Assembly: GCF_003012705.1 (NCBI RefSeq)
Contig: NZ_PXYL01000006.1
Span: 1 to 64,000, forward strand
Direction: 5' to 3'
Length of the DNA: 64,000 nucleotides
Source of the DNA: Pseudaminobacter soli (ex Li et al. 2025)
Lineage (GTDB): Bacteria; Pseudomonadota; Alphaproteobacteria; Rhizobiales; Rhizobiaceae
In this document: piece by piece, positions 26,414 to 36,360 of the stretch
Layout: each line of letters starts with the position of its first letter
How positions within the stretch are numbered: position 1 is the first letter of the stretch
Made by a program: the position numbers and the translations under genes
The notes under the pieces: generated by a model
What the model was told of the DNA's origin: nothing
What the model saw: the letters and a program-made list of their open reading frames with translations, nothing else
Databases searched by the model: none

Positions 26414-27787
26414 ATGGATACCGCGCCCGCTCCCTTCATTCCGCCCGCGCCAAAGCCTCGCAGCACGCCGCCCTCGACGCTGCAGATGATACGCATCGTC
26501 TATCGCAATCCGCTCGAATTGTGGGGCGAGCCATCCTACAACCAGCCCTGGATTTCAGTGTCCGGCATTGGCGGGCCGCTGGTTATCGCCAACGATCCCG
26601 GCCTGATCCGCCATGTGCTGGTGGACAATGCCAGGAACTACAAGATGGCGGCGGTGCGCCAGAAAATCCTGCGGCCGATCCTGCGCGACGGGCTTCTGAC
26701 CGCCGAGGGCGAGGTATGGAGGCGTTCGCGCAAGGCCATGGCACCGGTGTTCACGCCGCGCCACATCTTCGGCTTTGGTCAGCCGATGCTCAAGCGCACG
26801 CTGGAATTCGTCGAGCGTTACGAGGGCGAGACCGGCACGGTCGACATCGCCCGCGACATGACCACGCTGACCTACGAAATCCTCGCCGAAACGCTGTTTT
26901 CCGGCGAGATCGCCGGCGAGCCCGGCAGTTTCGGGCGCCAGGTCGACCATCTGTTCGAGACGATGGGCCGGGTCGACCCGCTCGACCTCTTGCGAGCGCC
27001 GGACTGGCTACCGCGCATCACCCGCATCCGCGGCCGCAAGACCATGGCCTATTTTCGGAAAATCGTGTCCGACACCATGACCATGCGCAAGGAGCGGCTG
27101 GAGCACGAGCCCGATACCGTTCCGCAAGATTTTTTGACCCTGCTGTTGCGCGCCGAAGGGCCGGACGGGCTGGCGCGCGCCGAGATCGAGGACAACATCA
27201 TCACCTTCATCGGCGCCGGCCACGAAACCACCGCCCGCGCACTTGGCTGGACGATCTATTGCCTGGCCGAGGCATCGTGGGAGCGTGCGCCCATCGAGGC
27301 CGAGATTGATGCTGTGCTGGCGCGCGAGCCCGACCCGACCAAGTGGCTGGATGCCATGCCGCTGACGCGCGCGGCCTTCGAGGAGGCGCTGCGGCTCTAT
27401 CCGCCGGCGCCCTCGATCAACCGCGAGGCCATCGAGACCGACCGCTACCAGGATCTGGAAATCCGCAAGGGCTCGCAGGTGCTGGTCATGCCCTGGACGG
27501 TGCACCGCCACCGCAAGCTGTGGGACCAGCCCGAGGCTTTTATCCCGGCGCGCTTCCACCCCGGCAACCGCGAGAAGATCGACCGCTACCAGTACCTGCC
27601 CTTTGGCGCCGGCCCGCGCGTCTGCATTGGCGCGAGCTTTGCCATGCAGGAAGCGATCATCGCGCTCGCCATCCTGCTCTCGCGCTTCCGCTTCGACACG
27701 GTGGCCGAGACAAAACCCTGGCCGGTGCAGAAGCTCACCACCCAGCCGCAGGGCGGCCTGCCAATGCGCGTGACGCGGCGAGGGTAG
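26414..27787 (+). CDS. Cytochrome P450
   Basis: The 457-residue soluble P450 has all hallmarks: I-helix oxygen-activation motif FIGAGHETTARAL, K-helix ExxR in EEALRLYPPAPS, the PERF-like FIPARFHPGN and heme-binding FGAGPRVCIGASFAM with the axial cysteine. The ATG at 26414 sits 5 nt after GGAGG; upstream in-frame starts at 26402 and 26318 exist. No ferredoxin or reductase gene is adjacent, so redox partners must come from elsewhere. A strong terminator follows at once, making it a single-gene unit. Substrate unknown. Confidence 0.93.
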   Translation: MDTAPAPFIPPAPKPRSTPPSTLQMIRIVYRNPLELWGEPSYNQPWISVSGIGGPLVIANDPGLIRHVLVDNARNYKMAAVRQKILRPILRDGLLTAEGEVWRRSRKAMAPVFTPRHIFGFGQPMLKRTLEFVERYEGETGTVDIARDMTTLTYEILAETLFSGEIAGEPGSFGRQVDHLFETMGRVDPLDLLRAPDWLPRITRIRGRKTMAYFRKIVSDTMTMRKERLEHEPDTVPQDFLTLLLRAEGPDGLARAEIEDNIITFIGAGHETTARALGWTIYCLAEASWERAPIEAEIDAVLAREPDPTKWLDAMPLTRAAFEEALRLYPPAPSINREAIETDRYQDLEIRKGSQVLVMPWTVHRHRKLWDQPEAFIPARFHPGNREKIDRYQYLPFGAGPRVCIGASFAMQEAIIALAILLSRFRFDTVAETKPWPVQKLTTQPQGGLPMRVTRRG

Positions 27788-27795
27788 GGAAGGGA

Positions 27796-27824
27796 GCCGG
27801 CGGGTTTATATACCGCCGGCTTGT
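27796..27824 (+). terminator. Rho-independent terminator of the P450 gene
   Basis: GCCGGCGG (27796-27803) pairs with CCGCCGGC (27813-27820) around an AT-rich loop, followed by TTGTT. It begins 9 nt after the P450 stop codon. Confidence 0.75.
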
Positions 27825-27870
27825 TGCTCTGCGTTGCGAAGAAGCATGGCCTCTCTGCAATTGCCGGCGC

Positions 27871-28101
27871 TCAGGCCCTCGGAAAAGGCTCGACCGTGCC
27901 CTTGAGCTTGATGGTGATCGGCTGACCGAAGCGGTCCTTGGACTTGCCGGCCGGCACGCGGATCCAGCCCTCGCTGACGCAATATTCGCTGACGTCCTCG
28001 CGCTCGCGTCCGTTGAACAGGATGCCGACGCCGCGTTCCAGCACCTCGCCGTCGAAGAAGGGGCTGCGCGGGTCGATGCTCAGCCGGTCGGGAAGGGTCA
28101 T
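27871..28101 (-). CDS. DUF3297 family small protein
   Basis: The 76-residue protein matches the DUF3297 family common in proteobacteria: PDRLSIDPRSPFFDGEVLER, GILFNGREREDVSEYCVSEG and a closing IKLKGTVEPFPRA. It is a small soluble protein of unknown biochemical role. It stands alone, convergent with the P450 gene, and shares the bidirectional end region with it. Confidence 0.85.
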   Translation of the reverse strand: MTLPDRLSIDPRSPFFDGEVLERGVGILFNGREREDVSEYCVSEGWIRVPAGKSKDRFGQPITIKLKGTVEPFPRA

Positions 28102-28283
28102 TGCTTTCTCCAGTAATGCTTGGCGCCCATGCGGCCGCTTGACGAGATTGCCCGGCTAGCAGCCGGCGCTTGGGAAGCGCTGTTAAGGGCATCGGCCGTC
28201 AGGGTAAAGACCCTAGAGCGACGAGCATTCTGACAAATGCTATTCGGCCGCACTATTCGTTCTCTTAGCCGCATTTGTGCGAC

Positions 28284-28303
28284 GCCAGACGATTCCGTCT
28301 GGC
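28284..28303. repeat. Palindromic intergenic repeat
   Basis: GCCAGACG and CGTCTGGC form an 8-bp stem around ATTC. Together with the trailing tgcaaaatgctct it resembles short palindromes dispersed through rhizobial genomes. It lies 17 nt past the stop of the yraN gene and could help end that minus-strand transcript. Confidence 0.5.
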
Positions 28304-28319
28304 TGCAAAATGCTCTAGC

Positions 28320-28691
28320 TCAGTTCCGCCCGTAAAACACATTCTCGACATGCACCGGCCAGCGGCGGGGCAGCACCGCCACCAGGTCGAAGCGCACGGA
28401 AAGCCGGCCATAGTCCGGCTGACGCGAGAGCCAGAGGTCGGCGGCACCTTCGATGCGCCGCTGCGAGCCATAGGCCACGGCCTCCATGGCCTCGGCAAGC
28501 GTCGGTCGCGCCTTCACCTCGACGATCAGCACGAGGTCGCCGCGCCGGGCGATGAGGTCGATTTCGCCGAGTTTTGTCCGATAGCGCCGGGCGACGATGC
28601 GGTAGCCTTTCAGCATCAGCGCGAGTGCCGCAAGCCATTCGCCGCGATGTCCGCGCTTGTAGGCTTTGCGTCGCGAAAGCTGGTCAGCCAC
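28320..28691 (-). CDS. yraN: YraN family endonuclease-like protein (UPF0102)
   Basis: This 123-residue protein carries the UPF0102/YraN fold related to Holliday-junction resolvases: [45 protein letters not shown], with the E-x-D...E-x-K pattern of PD-(D/E)xK nucleases intact. Its start overlaps the end of rsmI by 8 nt, the gene order seen in most proteobacteria. The cellular role is unresolved; involvement in DNA recombination is inferred from fold. Confidence 0.92.
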   Translation of the reverse strand: MADQLSRRKAYKRGHRGEWLAALALMLKGYRIVARRYRTKLGEIDLIARRGDLVLIVEVKARPTLAEAMEAVAYGSQRRIEGAADLWLSRQPDYGRLSVRFDLVAVLPRRWPVHVENVFYGRN

Positions 28692-29553
28692 CGCCGCCTT
28701 CCTTGAGTTCGAGCAGGCGGCGATAGAGCGCAGGCTTTTGCCCGCCGGTCATGCGCGCGGCCTCGGCAGCTGCCTTGGAGGCCGGCATCTCGGCCGCCAG
28801 CGAAAGCAGCAAGCGGTCGACGTCCCCGGCCTCGGCGGCCTGTGGGATCGGCGGCCCGACGCAGATGACGATCTCGCCCTTGGGCGTCGGCGCCTCGGCA
28901 TAGTGGGCCGCGAGCGTGGCAAGCGTGCCGGTGCGCATCTCCTCGAACGTCTTGGTGAGTTCGCGACCGATTGCAGCCGGCCTCTCGCCATAGACATCGG
29001 CCATTGCGACCAGCGTGTCGGCCAGCCGACGCGGCGACTCGAAGAAGATCAACGTCGCCGGCACGGCAGTCAGCTCGGAAAGCCGGGTGCGGCGCTGGCC
29101 GTCCTTTACCGGCAGGAAGCCGGCGAACATGAAGGCATCCGAAGGCAGGCCCGAGGCGGTCAGCGCTGCCAGCACGGCGGACGGGCCGGGGATCGGCACC
29201 ACGCGGATGCCCCTTTCCAGCGCATGCTCCACCAGCCGATAGCCGGGGTCGGAGACCAGCGGCGTGCCGGCATCAGAAACCAGCGCCACGCTCCTGCCAG
29301 CCTCCAGCGCCTCGATCAGGCGCGGGCCGGCTTCGTTCGCGTTGTGCTCGTGATATGGGGTAGGGCGCTGGCGAATGCCGTAGCGGTCGAGCAGCACGCG
29401 GGTGACGCGCGTATCCTCGCAGGCAAGCACGTCTGCGCCGGCAAGCGTTTCCAGCGCGCGCAACGTGATGTCGCCGAGGTTGCCGATGGGCGTGGCGACG
29501 AGGTAGAGCGCCACCTCCAGCGGCCGGGCGGCGACCTCAGTCTGCCCGATCAT
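28684..29553 (-). CDS. rsmI: 16S rRNA (cytidine1402-2'-O)-methyltransferase
   Basis: The 289-residue tetrapyrrole-methylase-fold enzyme methylates the ribose of C1402 in 16S rRNA with SAM. Recognisable segments are [75 protein letters not shown] and [11 protein letters not shown]. The ATG at 29553 follows AGGAAAAGC and gives the usual length; an in-frame start at 29646 adds a poorly conserved tail. It forms an operon with yraN. Confidence 0.95.
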   Translation of the reverse strand: MIGQTEVAARPLEVALYLVATPIGNLGDITLRALETLAGADVLACEDTRVTRVLLDRYGIRQRPTPYHEHNANEAGPRLIEALEAGRSVALVSDAGTPLVSDPGYRLVEHALERGIRVVPIPGPSAVLAALTASGLPSDAFMFAGFLPVKDGQRRTRLSELTAVPATLIFFESPRRLADTLVAMADVYGERPAAIGRELTKTFEEMRTGTLATLAAHYAEAPTPKGEIVICVGPPIPQAAEAGDVDRLLLSLAAEMPASKAAAEAARMTGGQKPALYRRLLELKEGGGG

Positions 29554-29817
29554 GTAGCTTTTCCTGCCGCTGTCCGTTGTCACGCCTGCTGTCTCCTGAT
29601 GGCTCTCTTTCGCATGGGTAGCGGTGCGTTGCAAAAAGGCTTTCACTCAGCGGCGCGAATTTTGCCGCAATCGGGTCGAAACCTGTGGACCGAGTCGGAA
29701 GCGTTTCGCTGCGGCGAAAACCTTCCGGCACCACGGTCAAAAGGCTGGAAGCACATGCCCAATCGCTTCGATGTATTCCTGTCGCGTCTGGAAAGGGACC
29801 GCTCGTCCGAGCGCACG

Positions 29818-30255
29818 TCAGACGCGGTAGGCGACCAGCACCGCACCGGCGGCAATCAGCGCGACGCCAAGCCAGTTCGCGCCGCTCAGCCGCTCGCCAA
29901 GAAAAAGAACGCCGAACACCGCGACCAGAACCACGCTTAGCTTGTCGATCGGCGCCACCTGCGCGGCTTGCCCAAGCTTTAGCGCGCGGAAGTAGCACAG
30001 CCACGAGGCGCCTGTGGCGCACCCGGACAGGATAAGGAAGGCATAGGTCTTCGTGGAAATCGAGCCGAGCGCCTGTGCCTGGCCGGTGGCGACGACGATG
30101 CTGGCCGTCACCGCCAGGATGACGATGGTGCGGATGAGGGTGGCAAAATCCGAATTCACATTTTCCACGCCCACCTTGGCGAAGATGGCGGTCAGCGCCG
30201 CAAAGGCGGCGGACAACACCGCCCAGAACTGCCAGGATGCGAGAGCGGAATTCAT
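29818..30255 (-). CDS. EamA-family small membrane transporter
   Basis: The 145-residue protein is one EamA (DMT) repeat with about five membrane helices: WAVLSAAFAALTAIFAKVGV at the N-terminus and LSVVLVAVFGVLFLGERLSG, VALIAAGAVLVAYRV at the C-terminus. The single-repeat size matches the ~140-aa subgroup that works as a homodimer. The ATG at 30255 has a GGAACCTCTCG context; the larger frame upstream belongs to another gene. Substrate unknown. Confidence 0.85.
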   Translation of the reverse strand: MNSALASWQFWAVLSAAFAALTAIFAKVGVENVNSDFATLIRTIVILAVTASIVVATGQAQALGSISTKTYAFLILSGCATGASWLCYFRALKLGQAAQVAPIDKLSVVLVAVFGVLFLGERLSGANWLGVALIAAGAVLVAYRV

Positions 30256-30326
30256 CGAGAGGTTCCTGTCCAGAATGCCGGAACTCTGCCGCCAAAAATT
30301 CCGCGGCGCAATTGCGTTTGAATTTA

Positions 30327-30476
30327 TCCCCCTCTCCGTCCGCTTCGCGGCCACCTCTCCCCCATTCCATGGGGGCGAGGAACCCAAGTTCTGCGATGCC
30401 GCGACCTCGGCGAGTGCCGGTTCCTCGCCCCCGCAAAGCGGGGGAGAGGTGGCCGCGAAGCGGACGGAGAGGGGGA
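30327..30476. repeat. RIME-like element with perfect 37-bp inverted repeats
   Basis: The outer arms (30327-30363 and 30440-30476) are perfect 37-bp inverted repeats starting TCCCCCTCTCCGTCCGC. A second perfect pair inside (GGGGGCGAGGAACC at 30371-30384 and its complement at 30419-30432) gives a nested palindrome. No reading frame is convincing. It is a 150-bp non-autonomous intergenic element between the EamA and hemW genes. Confidence 0.85.
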
Positions 30477-30521
30477 AACAACACTGAGTATTCACGCCTC
30501 GTGAGTAAGCGAGGCCAAACT

Positions 30522-31715
30522 TCACCGGGCCAGATCGGCCACCACCGCGTCGAGCACGATCATGCCCGATGGCGTGGCGCGAAGGCGCGAATTGCCGACT
30601 GGCTCGACCAGCCCTTCGCCCTGGAGGATGGATATGCGATCCGTGGAAAGAGCCTGGCCGGACAGCGCCTCGTAGCGGACGAGGTCGATGCCTTCGACCA
30701 GCCTGAGCCCCATAAGCAGGAACTCGTCGGCCTCTTCCGACCGGATCAGCGTTTCGCCACCGGTGATGCCATGGCCGTTCGCCTCGACAAGACCTGCCCA
30801 GGTTTCGGGAACCTTCTCTGCAATCGTCACCACGCGCTTGCGGTCTTCCACGAAGCGGCCATGCGCGCCGGGGCCGACGCCGACATATTCGCCATAGCGC
30901 CAATAAGTCAGGTTGTGCCGGCTTTCCGCGCCGGGCCTGGCGTGATTGGAGATCTCGTAGGCCGGCAGGCCGTGCGCGGCGGTCACTTCCTGGGTGACCG
31001 CATAGAGATCGGCCGATTGCTCGGCGTCGGGCAGCTCGAACTTGTGCGCCGCATAGAGCGTGTGGAAGCGCGTGCCTTCCTCGATGGTCAGCTGGTAGAG
31101 CGACAGGTGGTCGACCGCGTGGCCGATGGCCTGCTCGAGTTCCGCCGCCCAGGCGTCTGGCGTCTGGCCGGGCCGGGCATAGATGAGATCGAAGGACAGG
31201 CGCGGGAAGGTTTCGCGCGCCAGCTCGATCGCATGCAGCGCTTCTTCGACATTGTGCAGTCGACCGAGGAAGCGCAAGTCGGCATCGTTCAGCGCCTGCA
31301 CGCCGAGCGACACGCGATTGACGCCGGCGGCGCGATAGCCGCGAAAACGCTCTGCTTCGACGGAGGAGGGGTTGGCCTCGAGCGTGATCTCGATGCCGTC
31401 CGGCACCGTCCAGTTCTTCGCCACCGCCTCCAGCACAGCGCCCACCGTCTCGGGCTTCATCAGCGAGGGCGTGCCGCCGCCGAGGAAGATGCTGGTGACC
31501 TCGCGCGGGCCGGTGCGCTGGCGCATCGTCGCCAGTTCGGCCTCGAAGGCGCGGGCAAAGCGCTCCTGGTCCACCGGCTGGTGGCGGACATGGCTGTTGA
31601 AGTCGCAATAGGGGCACTTGGCCGCGCAGAAGGGCCAGTGGATGTAGACGCCGAAGCCCGGTTCGTTGCCCGTCAAGATATCGTCCTTATGCCGCGCCGA
31701 GCATGGCGCGGGCAA
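30522..31715 (-). CDS. hemW: Radical SAM heme chaperone HemW
   Basis: The 397-residue protein carries the radical-SAM cluster motif [10 protein letters not shown] (CxxxCxxC plus the HemW-specific third position) near residues 29-38, GGGTPSLM, the [20 protein letters not shown] segment and the C-terminal HemN-like domain with [20 protein letters not shown]. HemW delivers heme to respiratory enzymes and lacks the HemN oxidase features. The start overlaps the rdgB 3' end by 29 nt, so it is co-transcribed with rdgB. Confidence 0.93.
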   Translation of the reverse strand: MPAPCSARHKDDILTGNEPGFGVYIHWPFCAAKCPYCDFNSHVRHQPVDQERFARAFEAELATMRQRTGPREVTSIFLGGGTPSLMKPETVGAVLEAVAKNWTVPDGIEITLEANPSSVEAERFRGYRAAGVNRVSLGVQALNDADLRFLGRLHNVEEALHAIELARETFPRLSFDLIYARPGQTPDAWAAELEQAIGHAVDHLSLYQLTIEEGTRFHTLYAAHKFELPDAEQSADLYAVTQEVTAAHGLPAYEISNHARPGAESRHNLTYWRYGEYVGVGPGAHGRFVEDRKRVVTIAEKVPETWAGLVEANGHGITGGETLIRSEEADEFLLMGLRLVEGIDLVRYEALSGQALSTDRISILQGEGLVEPVGNSRLRATPSGMIVLDAVVADLAR

Positions 31716-32334
31716 ATTTCTGGAAGGCGCGGGCGCGGTGCGACAGCGCTGTTTCCTGCCCCGGCTTCCAGCCGTGTTTTTCCTCGGCGGTCATTTCGCC
31801 AAAGGTCTTGTCGAAACCTTCCGGCAGGAAGACTGGATCGTAGCCAAACCCCTTTTGGCCGCGCGGTGGCCAGACCAGCTGGCCCTCGGCCTCGCCGCGG
31901 AAATATTCGGTGTGCCCGTCCGGCCATGCCACGCAGATGACGGCCACGAAACGGCCGCTGCGCTCGTCGGCCGAGACGGCGCCAACCTCGTTCATGGCAT
32001 CTTCCGTGCGCTGCATGGCCATGCCGAAGTCGCGGCTGCCGTCGGGCTTCTCGGCCCAGTTGGCGGTGTAGACGCCGGGCTGGCCGTCGAGCGCATCGAC
32101 GCAAAGACCGGAATCGTCAGACAACGCCGGCAGGCCGGTGGCGGTGGCGGCTGCCAGCGCCTTGATGGCTGCGTTCTGCTCGAAGGTGGTTCCGGTTTCG
32201 TCGGGCTCGGGCAGGCCGAATTCCTTGGCCGACTTCGCCTTGAAGCCGAACGGCGCCATCAGGTCCGCAAATTCGCGCAGCTTGCCTTCATTGTGGCTGG
32301 CGACGACGATTTCCCGTTCGGTCAGAATGCGCAT
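31687..32334 (-). CDS. rdgB: Non-canonical purine NTP pyrophosphatase (RdgB/HAM1)
   Basis: This 215-residue enzyme removes dITP, ITP and XTP from the nucleotide pool. The family motifs are intact: [20 protein letters not shown] at the start, [11 protein letters not shown], the catalytic [18 protein letters not shown] and [20 protein letters not shown], then [12 protein letters not shown]. Its ATG directly follows the TGA of the VOC gene. Order rph-VOC-rdgB-hemW places it in a housekeeping operon. Confidence 0.96.
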   Translation of the reverse strand: MRILTEREIVVASHNEGKLREFADLMAPFGFKAKSAKEFGLPEPDETGTTFEQNAAIKALAAATATGLPALSDDSGLCVDALDGQPGVYTANWAEKPDGSRDFGMAMQRTEDAMNEVGAVSADERSGRFVAVICVAWPDGHTEYFRGEAEGQLVWPPRGQKGFGYDPVFLPEGFDKTFGEMTAEEKHGWKPGQETALSHRARAFQKFARAMLGAA

Positions 32335-32745
32335 TCAGATACCCCAGATACGTGGTTCGGCGATTTCCAGCGAATTGCCGGATGGATCGCGAAAATAGAT
32401 GGAACGGCCGCCGCTCGGCCACTCGAAATCGGCTTCGATGGCGATGCCCTTGGCCTCCAGATGGGCCTTCCATCGCTCGATTTCATCGGCGGTGCCCGAA
32501 AAGCAGAGATGCCCCTGGCCCACAGTGCCATGCGGCGGTACCGGAAGTTTTGCGTCCGGCGCCGGCGGATGACGGGTGGCGTCCGCGTTGAACAGCAGGA
32601 GCACGCCCGGCCCGCAGCGGAAGAAGACATGCCGGCCGGGCACCTTGGCAATGCGCTCCAGCCCCATCACCTCGCCGTAGAACGCCTCCGCCGCATCGAG
32701 GTCGGCGACGTAGAGGGCGCTTTCGAGGATGCCGGAGGGGCGCAT
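32335..32745 (-). CDS. VOC-family (glyoxalase-like) protein
   Basis: The 136-residue protein has two beta-alpha-beta-beta-beta repeats of the vicinal-oxygen-chelate fold: ILESALYVADLDAAEAFYGE and VGQGHLCFSGTADEIERWKA, ending RSIYFRDPSGNSLEIAEPR with the metal-site glutamate in place. It may be a lyase, dioxygenase or resistance protein. It sits between rph (7 nt) and rdgB (0 nt), so it is translated within that operon. Confidence 0.88.
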   Translation of the reverse strand: MRPSGILESALYVADLDAAEAFYGEVMGLERIAKVPGRHVFFRCGPGVLLLFNADATRHPPAPDAKLPVPPHGTVGQGHLCFSGTADEIERWKAHLEAKGIAIEADFEWPSGGRSIYFRDPSGNSLEIAEPRIWGI

Positions 32746-32752
32746 CGCTGGT

Positions 32753-33469
32753 TCAGGCCACCGCCATCTGCTGAAGGTCGACCAGCCGGGAAATACCCTT
32801 CTTGGCCAGCGCCATCAGATTGGCGAATTCTTCTTCGGTGAAGGGCGCGCCCTCGGCCGTGCCCTGGATCTCGACGATGCCGCCCTTGCCGGTCATGACG
32901 AAATTGGCGTCGGTGCCGGCCGCGGAATCTTCCAGATAGTCGAGGTCGATCACCGGCTGGCCTTCATAGATGCCGCAGGAGATCGCCGCGACGTGGTCCT
33001 TGAGGACCTTGGAGACGGAGACCATCTGCCGCGCTTCCATCCAGCGCAGGCAGTCATGGAGTGCCACCCAGCCGCCGGTGATGGCCGCGGTGCGCGTGCC
33101 GCCATCGGCCTGCAGCACGTCGCAGTCGACGGTGATCTGCACTTCGCCCAGCGCCTGCATGTCGACGACTGCTCGCAAGGAGCGGCCGATCAGACGCTGG
33201 ATTTCCAGCGTGCGCCCGCCCTGCTTGCCGGCGGCAGCCTCGCGGCGCATACGATCGCCGGTGGCGCGCGGCAGCATGCCGTATTCGGCCGTCACCCAGC
33301 CCTTGCCGGTGTTGCGCATCCAGCCCGGCACCTTTTCCTCAAGGCTTGCCGTGCACAGGACATGCGTGTCACCGAACTTGACCAGGCACGAGCCTTCGGC
33401 GTGTTTGGAGACATTGCGCTCGAACGAGATGGCGCGCATTTCGTCGGGTTGGCGTTTGGAGGGGCGCAT
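32753..33469 (-). CDS. rph: Ribonuclease PH
   Basis: The 238-residue phosphorolytic exoribonuclease trims tRNA 3' ends. Identifying segments include [20 protein letters not shown] at the start, [20 protein letters not shown], the RNA-binding [36 protein letters not shown], and [20 protein letters not shown]. The start at 33469 is the conserved MRPS; longer frames upstream are not conserved. It is divergent from hrcA, the classic alphaproteobacterial arrangement, and heads the rph-VOC-rdgB-hemW operon. Confidence 0.97.
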   Translation of the reverse strand: MRPSKRQPDEMRAISFERNVSKHAEGSCLVKFGDTHVLCTASLEEKVPGWMRNTGKGWVTAEYGMLPRATGDRMRREAAAGKQGGRTLEIQRLIGRSLRAVVDMQALGEVQITVDCDVLQADGGTRTAAITGGWVALHDCLRWMEARQMVSVSKVLKDHVAAISCGIYEGQPVIDLDYLEDSAAGTDANFVMTGKGGIVEIQGTAEGAPFTEEEFANLMALAKKGISRLVDLQQMAVA

Positions 33470-33614
33470 GCGGTTCTTTCCGTACGAGAGCTGGATTCGA
33501 GGCGGCTTGTAGCCCCATGCAGGCCCCGGCGCAAAGGAAAACCTGGCATGCGTCGCCGAGGTTGTGTTGGGCCCATGTGAATCTATATCTTGATTCCAAA
33601 GGTTTGTTGAATCG

Positions 33615-34685
33615 ATGACGAAGCCAGTGGTGGATCCGATATTGCAGTCTCTCGACATGCGCTCGCGCGACATTTTCCGCCGCATCGTCGAATCCTATCT
33701 GCGCGACGGCGAGCCGGTGGGCTCGCGCAACCTGTCGCGCATGATGCCCGCCACGCTGTCGCCGGCGACCGTGCGCAACGTGATGAGCGACCTTGAGCAG
33801 CTCGGCCTCATCTATGCGCCGCACATTTCGGCCGGCCGCCTGCCCACGCAGCAGGGCCTGCGCTTCTTCGTCGATGCCTTCATGGAGATCGGCGACCTGG
33901 CCGAAGACGAACGCCGGACCATCGAGACCCAGCTCAAGGCTGCCGGCACCGGCGCCACGCTGGAGCAGATGCTGATCGATGCCAGCCAGATGCTGTCGGG
34001 CCTGTCGCGCGGCGCGGGCCTCGTGCTGGCGGCCAAGAACGAGGTGCCGCTGAAGCACATCGAGTTCATCCAGCTCGATCCCGGCCGGGCGCTCGCCATC
34101 ATGGTCTCGCAGAACGGTGACGTGGAAAACCGCGTGGTGGAGCTGCCCGCCGGCGTCACCGCCTCGCAGCTCATCGAGGCGTCGAACTATCTCACCGCCC
34201 ATGTCCGCGGCCGCACGCTGATCGAGGCCAAGGCCGATATCGGTCGCCGCAAGCAGGAAACGCAGGCCGCGCTCGATACGCTGTCGCAGGAGCTGGTGGA
34301 GAGGGGCCTTGCCGTCTGGGCAGGCCCCGAGAGCGGCTTGCCGGTTCGCCTCATCGTCCGTGGCCGCGCCAATCTTCTGGAAAACCTCACCGCTCAGGCC
34401 GATATCGACCTGCTGAAACACCTGTTCGAGGACCTGGAGACGCAGGAGAGCATGGAGCAGCTGCTCGATCTCGCCGAGGCGGGGTCGGGCGTGCGCATCT
34501 TCATCGGCTCGGAAAACAAGCTGTTTTCGCTTTCCGGCTCTTCGCTGGTGGTCGCGCCCTACCGCGACAAGGACTCGCGCGTCATCGGCGCGCTCGGCGT
34601 CATCGGGCCGACGCGGCTCAACTATGCGCGCATCGTGCCCATGGTCGACTACACCGCCCAGCTCATCTCGCGCCTGCTGCGCTGA
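33615..34685 (+). CDS. hrcA: Heat-inducible transcription repressor HrcA
   Basis: The 356-residue repressor shows the N-terminal winged HTH ([60 protein letters not shown]) and the C-terminal GAF-like and dimerisation domains ([40 protein letters not shown]). HrcA binds CIRCE operators of groESL. I see no CIRCE element upstream here. The usual partner gene grpE does not follow; the next gene is convergent. Confidence 0.97.
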   Translation: MTKPVVDPILQSLDMRSRDIFRRIVESYLRDGEPVGSRNLSRMMPATLSPATVRNVMSDLEQLGLIYAPHISAGRLPTQQGLRFFVDAFMEIGDLAEDERRTIETQLKAAGTGATLEQMLIDASQMLSGLSRGAGLVLAAKNEVPLKHIEFIQLDPGRALAIMVSQNGDVENRVVELPAGVTASQLIEASNYLTAHVRGRTLIEAKADIGRRKQETQAALDTLSQELVERGLAVWAGPESGLPVRLIVRGRANLLENLTAQADIDLLKHLFEDLETQESMEQLLDLAEAGSGVRIFIGSENKLFSLSGSSLVVAPYRDKDSRVIGALGVIGPTRLNYARIVPMVDYTAQLISRLLR

Positions 34686-34724
34686 CGGGTCTGAGCCCTA
34701 GGCGCGCACGTCAGCGCCGGTGAT

Positions 34725-35138
34725 CTAGTCCTGCTTCCGCTGCATGATCTGCATCGCCGACTCCAGCATCTTCAAGGTCACGTCATCGTGGCGCAATCGC
34801 GCGGCTTCGATGCCGGCTTGAGCTTTTTGCGTGAAGTCGAGCCGCTCGCCATCGCTGGCGGCGGCCAGCTCGCCGCCGAAACCGCCGCTGACCGGGACTT
34901 TCATGGTCATGGCCATGAACGGGCGGCTGTCATCGAGCGACATTTCCCCGCTGCGGATTTGACCATTGGCCCAATCGCGCATCTCTTGGCGTGTCATGCT
35001 GGTGAAGTCCGTTTGCTTCCCGTCGGCCTGGGCCGAGGCAATCGCGGCCGAGAATGACTCCGCCACGCTGTCGCCGGCCGGATCCTGTGGGCGCCGGTTG
35101 GCGTACAAGTGGCTAGTCCCTGCAACGTCAACTCTCAT
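34725..35138 (-). CDS. Conserved hypothetical protein, 137 aa
   Basis: The ATG at 35138 follows a clear GAAGGGGCTTCG site and begins MRVDVAGTSHLYANRRPQDP. The protein is soluble, methionine-rich and helical toward the C-terminus (AGIEAARLRHDDVTLKMLES), with no signal or catalytic motif. The longer frame to 35411 lacks protein character. It converges with hrcA and is divergent from the DUF2189 gene. I do not recognise a family. Confidence 0.6.
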   Translation of the reverse strand: MRVDVAGTSHLYANRRPQDPAGDSVAESFSAAIASAQADGKQTDFTSMTRQEMRDWANGQIRSGEMSLDDSRPFMAMTMKVPVSGGFGGELAAASDGERLDFTQKAQAGIEAARLRHDDVTLKMLESAMQIMQRKQD

Positions 35139-35379
35139 CGAAGCCCCTTCTTTGGCTAGCAAGCGCGACTTCATGCCATACAAGTCTTGTGCCGGACTGG
35201 CGCCTGCCACCGCCATCGCATCCTGGCTCCGATCGCGTCTGGACCCTAAAACGTTCGTGACGCGACAAGCTCCGCGCGATTGAGTATGATCGGCGTGTGC
35301 GGGTCGCGGTTCGTCGTGGCGGCTTATCTCGCGCGCCAGGCGTTTTCCGACGGCCGTGTCCAACTGCGGAGGAACGGCA

Positions 35380-36222
35380 ATGGCGGGTTTCCATGTCATG
35401 GCAGGCGCCACCGAAGGCTATAACCGGGTGGCGATACGCAAGATCCACTTTTCCGATGTCAACGCCGCGTTCCGCGAGGGCGCCGAGGATTTTTGGGACA
35501 AGCCGTCCCATTACGTCTTTCTGTGCCTGATCTATCCGATCGTCGGCGTGTTTCTGATCTCGTGGACCTCGGGGAACAATGCCCTGCCGCTGCTGTTTCC
35601 GCTGATGTCGGGCTTTGCCCTGCTCGGGCCGATCGCAGCACTCGGCCTCTATGAGATCAGCCGCAGGCGCGAAAAGGGTGCCGACACGTCCTGGCGCCAC
35701 GCCTTCGATGTCCGCCATTCGTCGGCGCTGCCGTCGATTGCGGTGGTCGGCATCTGGCTGTTCGCGCTCTTCATCGCCTGGCTGCTGGTTGCCAAGGCGC
35801 TCTACATCTCCCTCTTCGGGCCGGCGGCGCCGGCTTCGATGAGCCTGCTGCTGCATGAAGTGTTCTACACCCAGCAGGGGCACCAGTTGATCATCTGGGG
35901 CAACCTTATCGGACTTGCCTTCGCCATCGTCGCGCTCGCCACCACGGTCATCGCGTTTCCGCTGCTGCTCGACCGCGACGTCGGCGTGGTGGCTGCCGTG
36001 GAAGCCTCGGCCCGGTCGGTCATGATCAATCCGTTGCCGATGCTCTACTGGGGTCTGATCGTCGCTGTCTGCCTGGTGCTTGGCTCCATTCCATTCTTCG
36101 CCGGGCTGGCCGTGGTCATTCCGATCCTGGGCCATGCCACATGGCATCTCTATCGCAGGGTGATCGAGCCCAATCCGGCAGCTGGCGTGCGGTCGGCACA
36201 AAGTTACAAAGCCGGCGTCTGA
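35380..36222 (+). CDS. DUF2189 integral membrane protein
   Basis: The 280-residue protein matches DUF2189: a cytoplasmic N-terminus (YNRVAIRKIHFSDVNAAFRE), then six hydrophobic segments beginning YVFLCLIYPIVGVFLIS and PLLFPLMSGFALLGPIAALG, a conserved GLYEISRRREKG loop, and HATWHLYRRVIEP at the end. The start at 35380 follows GAGGAACGGCA. The role is unknown; family members often sit near respiratory or stress genes. Confidence 0.88.
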   Translation: MAGFHVMAGATEGYNRVAIRKIHFSDVNAAFREGAEDFWDKPSHYVFLCLIYPIVGVFLISWTSGNNALPLLFPLMSGFALLGPIAALGLYEISRRREKGADTSWRHAFDVRHSSALPSIAVVGIWLFALFIAWLLVAKALYISLFGPAAPASMSLLLHEVFYTQQGHQLIIWGNLIGLAFAIVALATTVIAFPLLLDRDVGVVAAVEASARSVMINPLPMLYWGLIVAVCLVLGSIPFFAGLAVVIPILGHATWHLYRRVIEPNPAAGVRSAQSYKAGV

Positions 36223-36236
36223 CGCACTACGGCGCC

Positions 36237-36256
36237 GCGCGCCCTATTGGGCGCGC
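36237..36256. terminator. Hairpin after the DUF2189 gene
   Basis: GCGCGCCC pairs with GGGCGCGC around TATT, 14 nt past the stop codon. No T-run follows, so termination is plausible but not assured. Confidence 0.45.
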
Positions 36257-36360
36257 AAAGGACGCTGTAACACTTTGAATCTACGCATAATCCTTTCCAA
36301 AAAGTCGATTTCGATTTTTGGGGTTATGCGTTTCGACCCGAAATATCGCAGGAGGCCGGA

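Noticed and set aside
29818-31617. 599-codon minus-strand frame ending in the EamA protein
   Set aside because: Only the last 145 codons look like a membrane protein; the rest is a shadow of hemW and the repeat element.
33470-33614. Search for a CIRCE or sigma-32 promoter between rph and hrcA
   Set aside because: No TTAGCACTC inverted repeat was found and no clear heat-shock promoter could be fixed.
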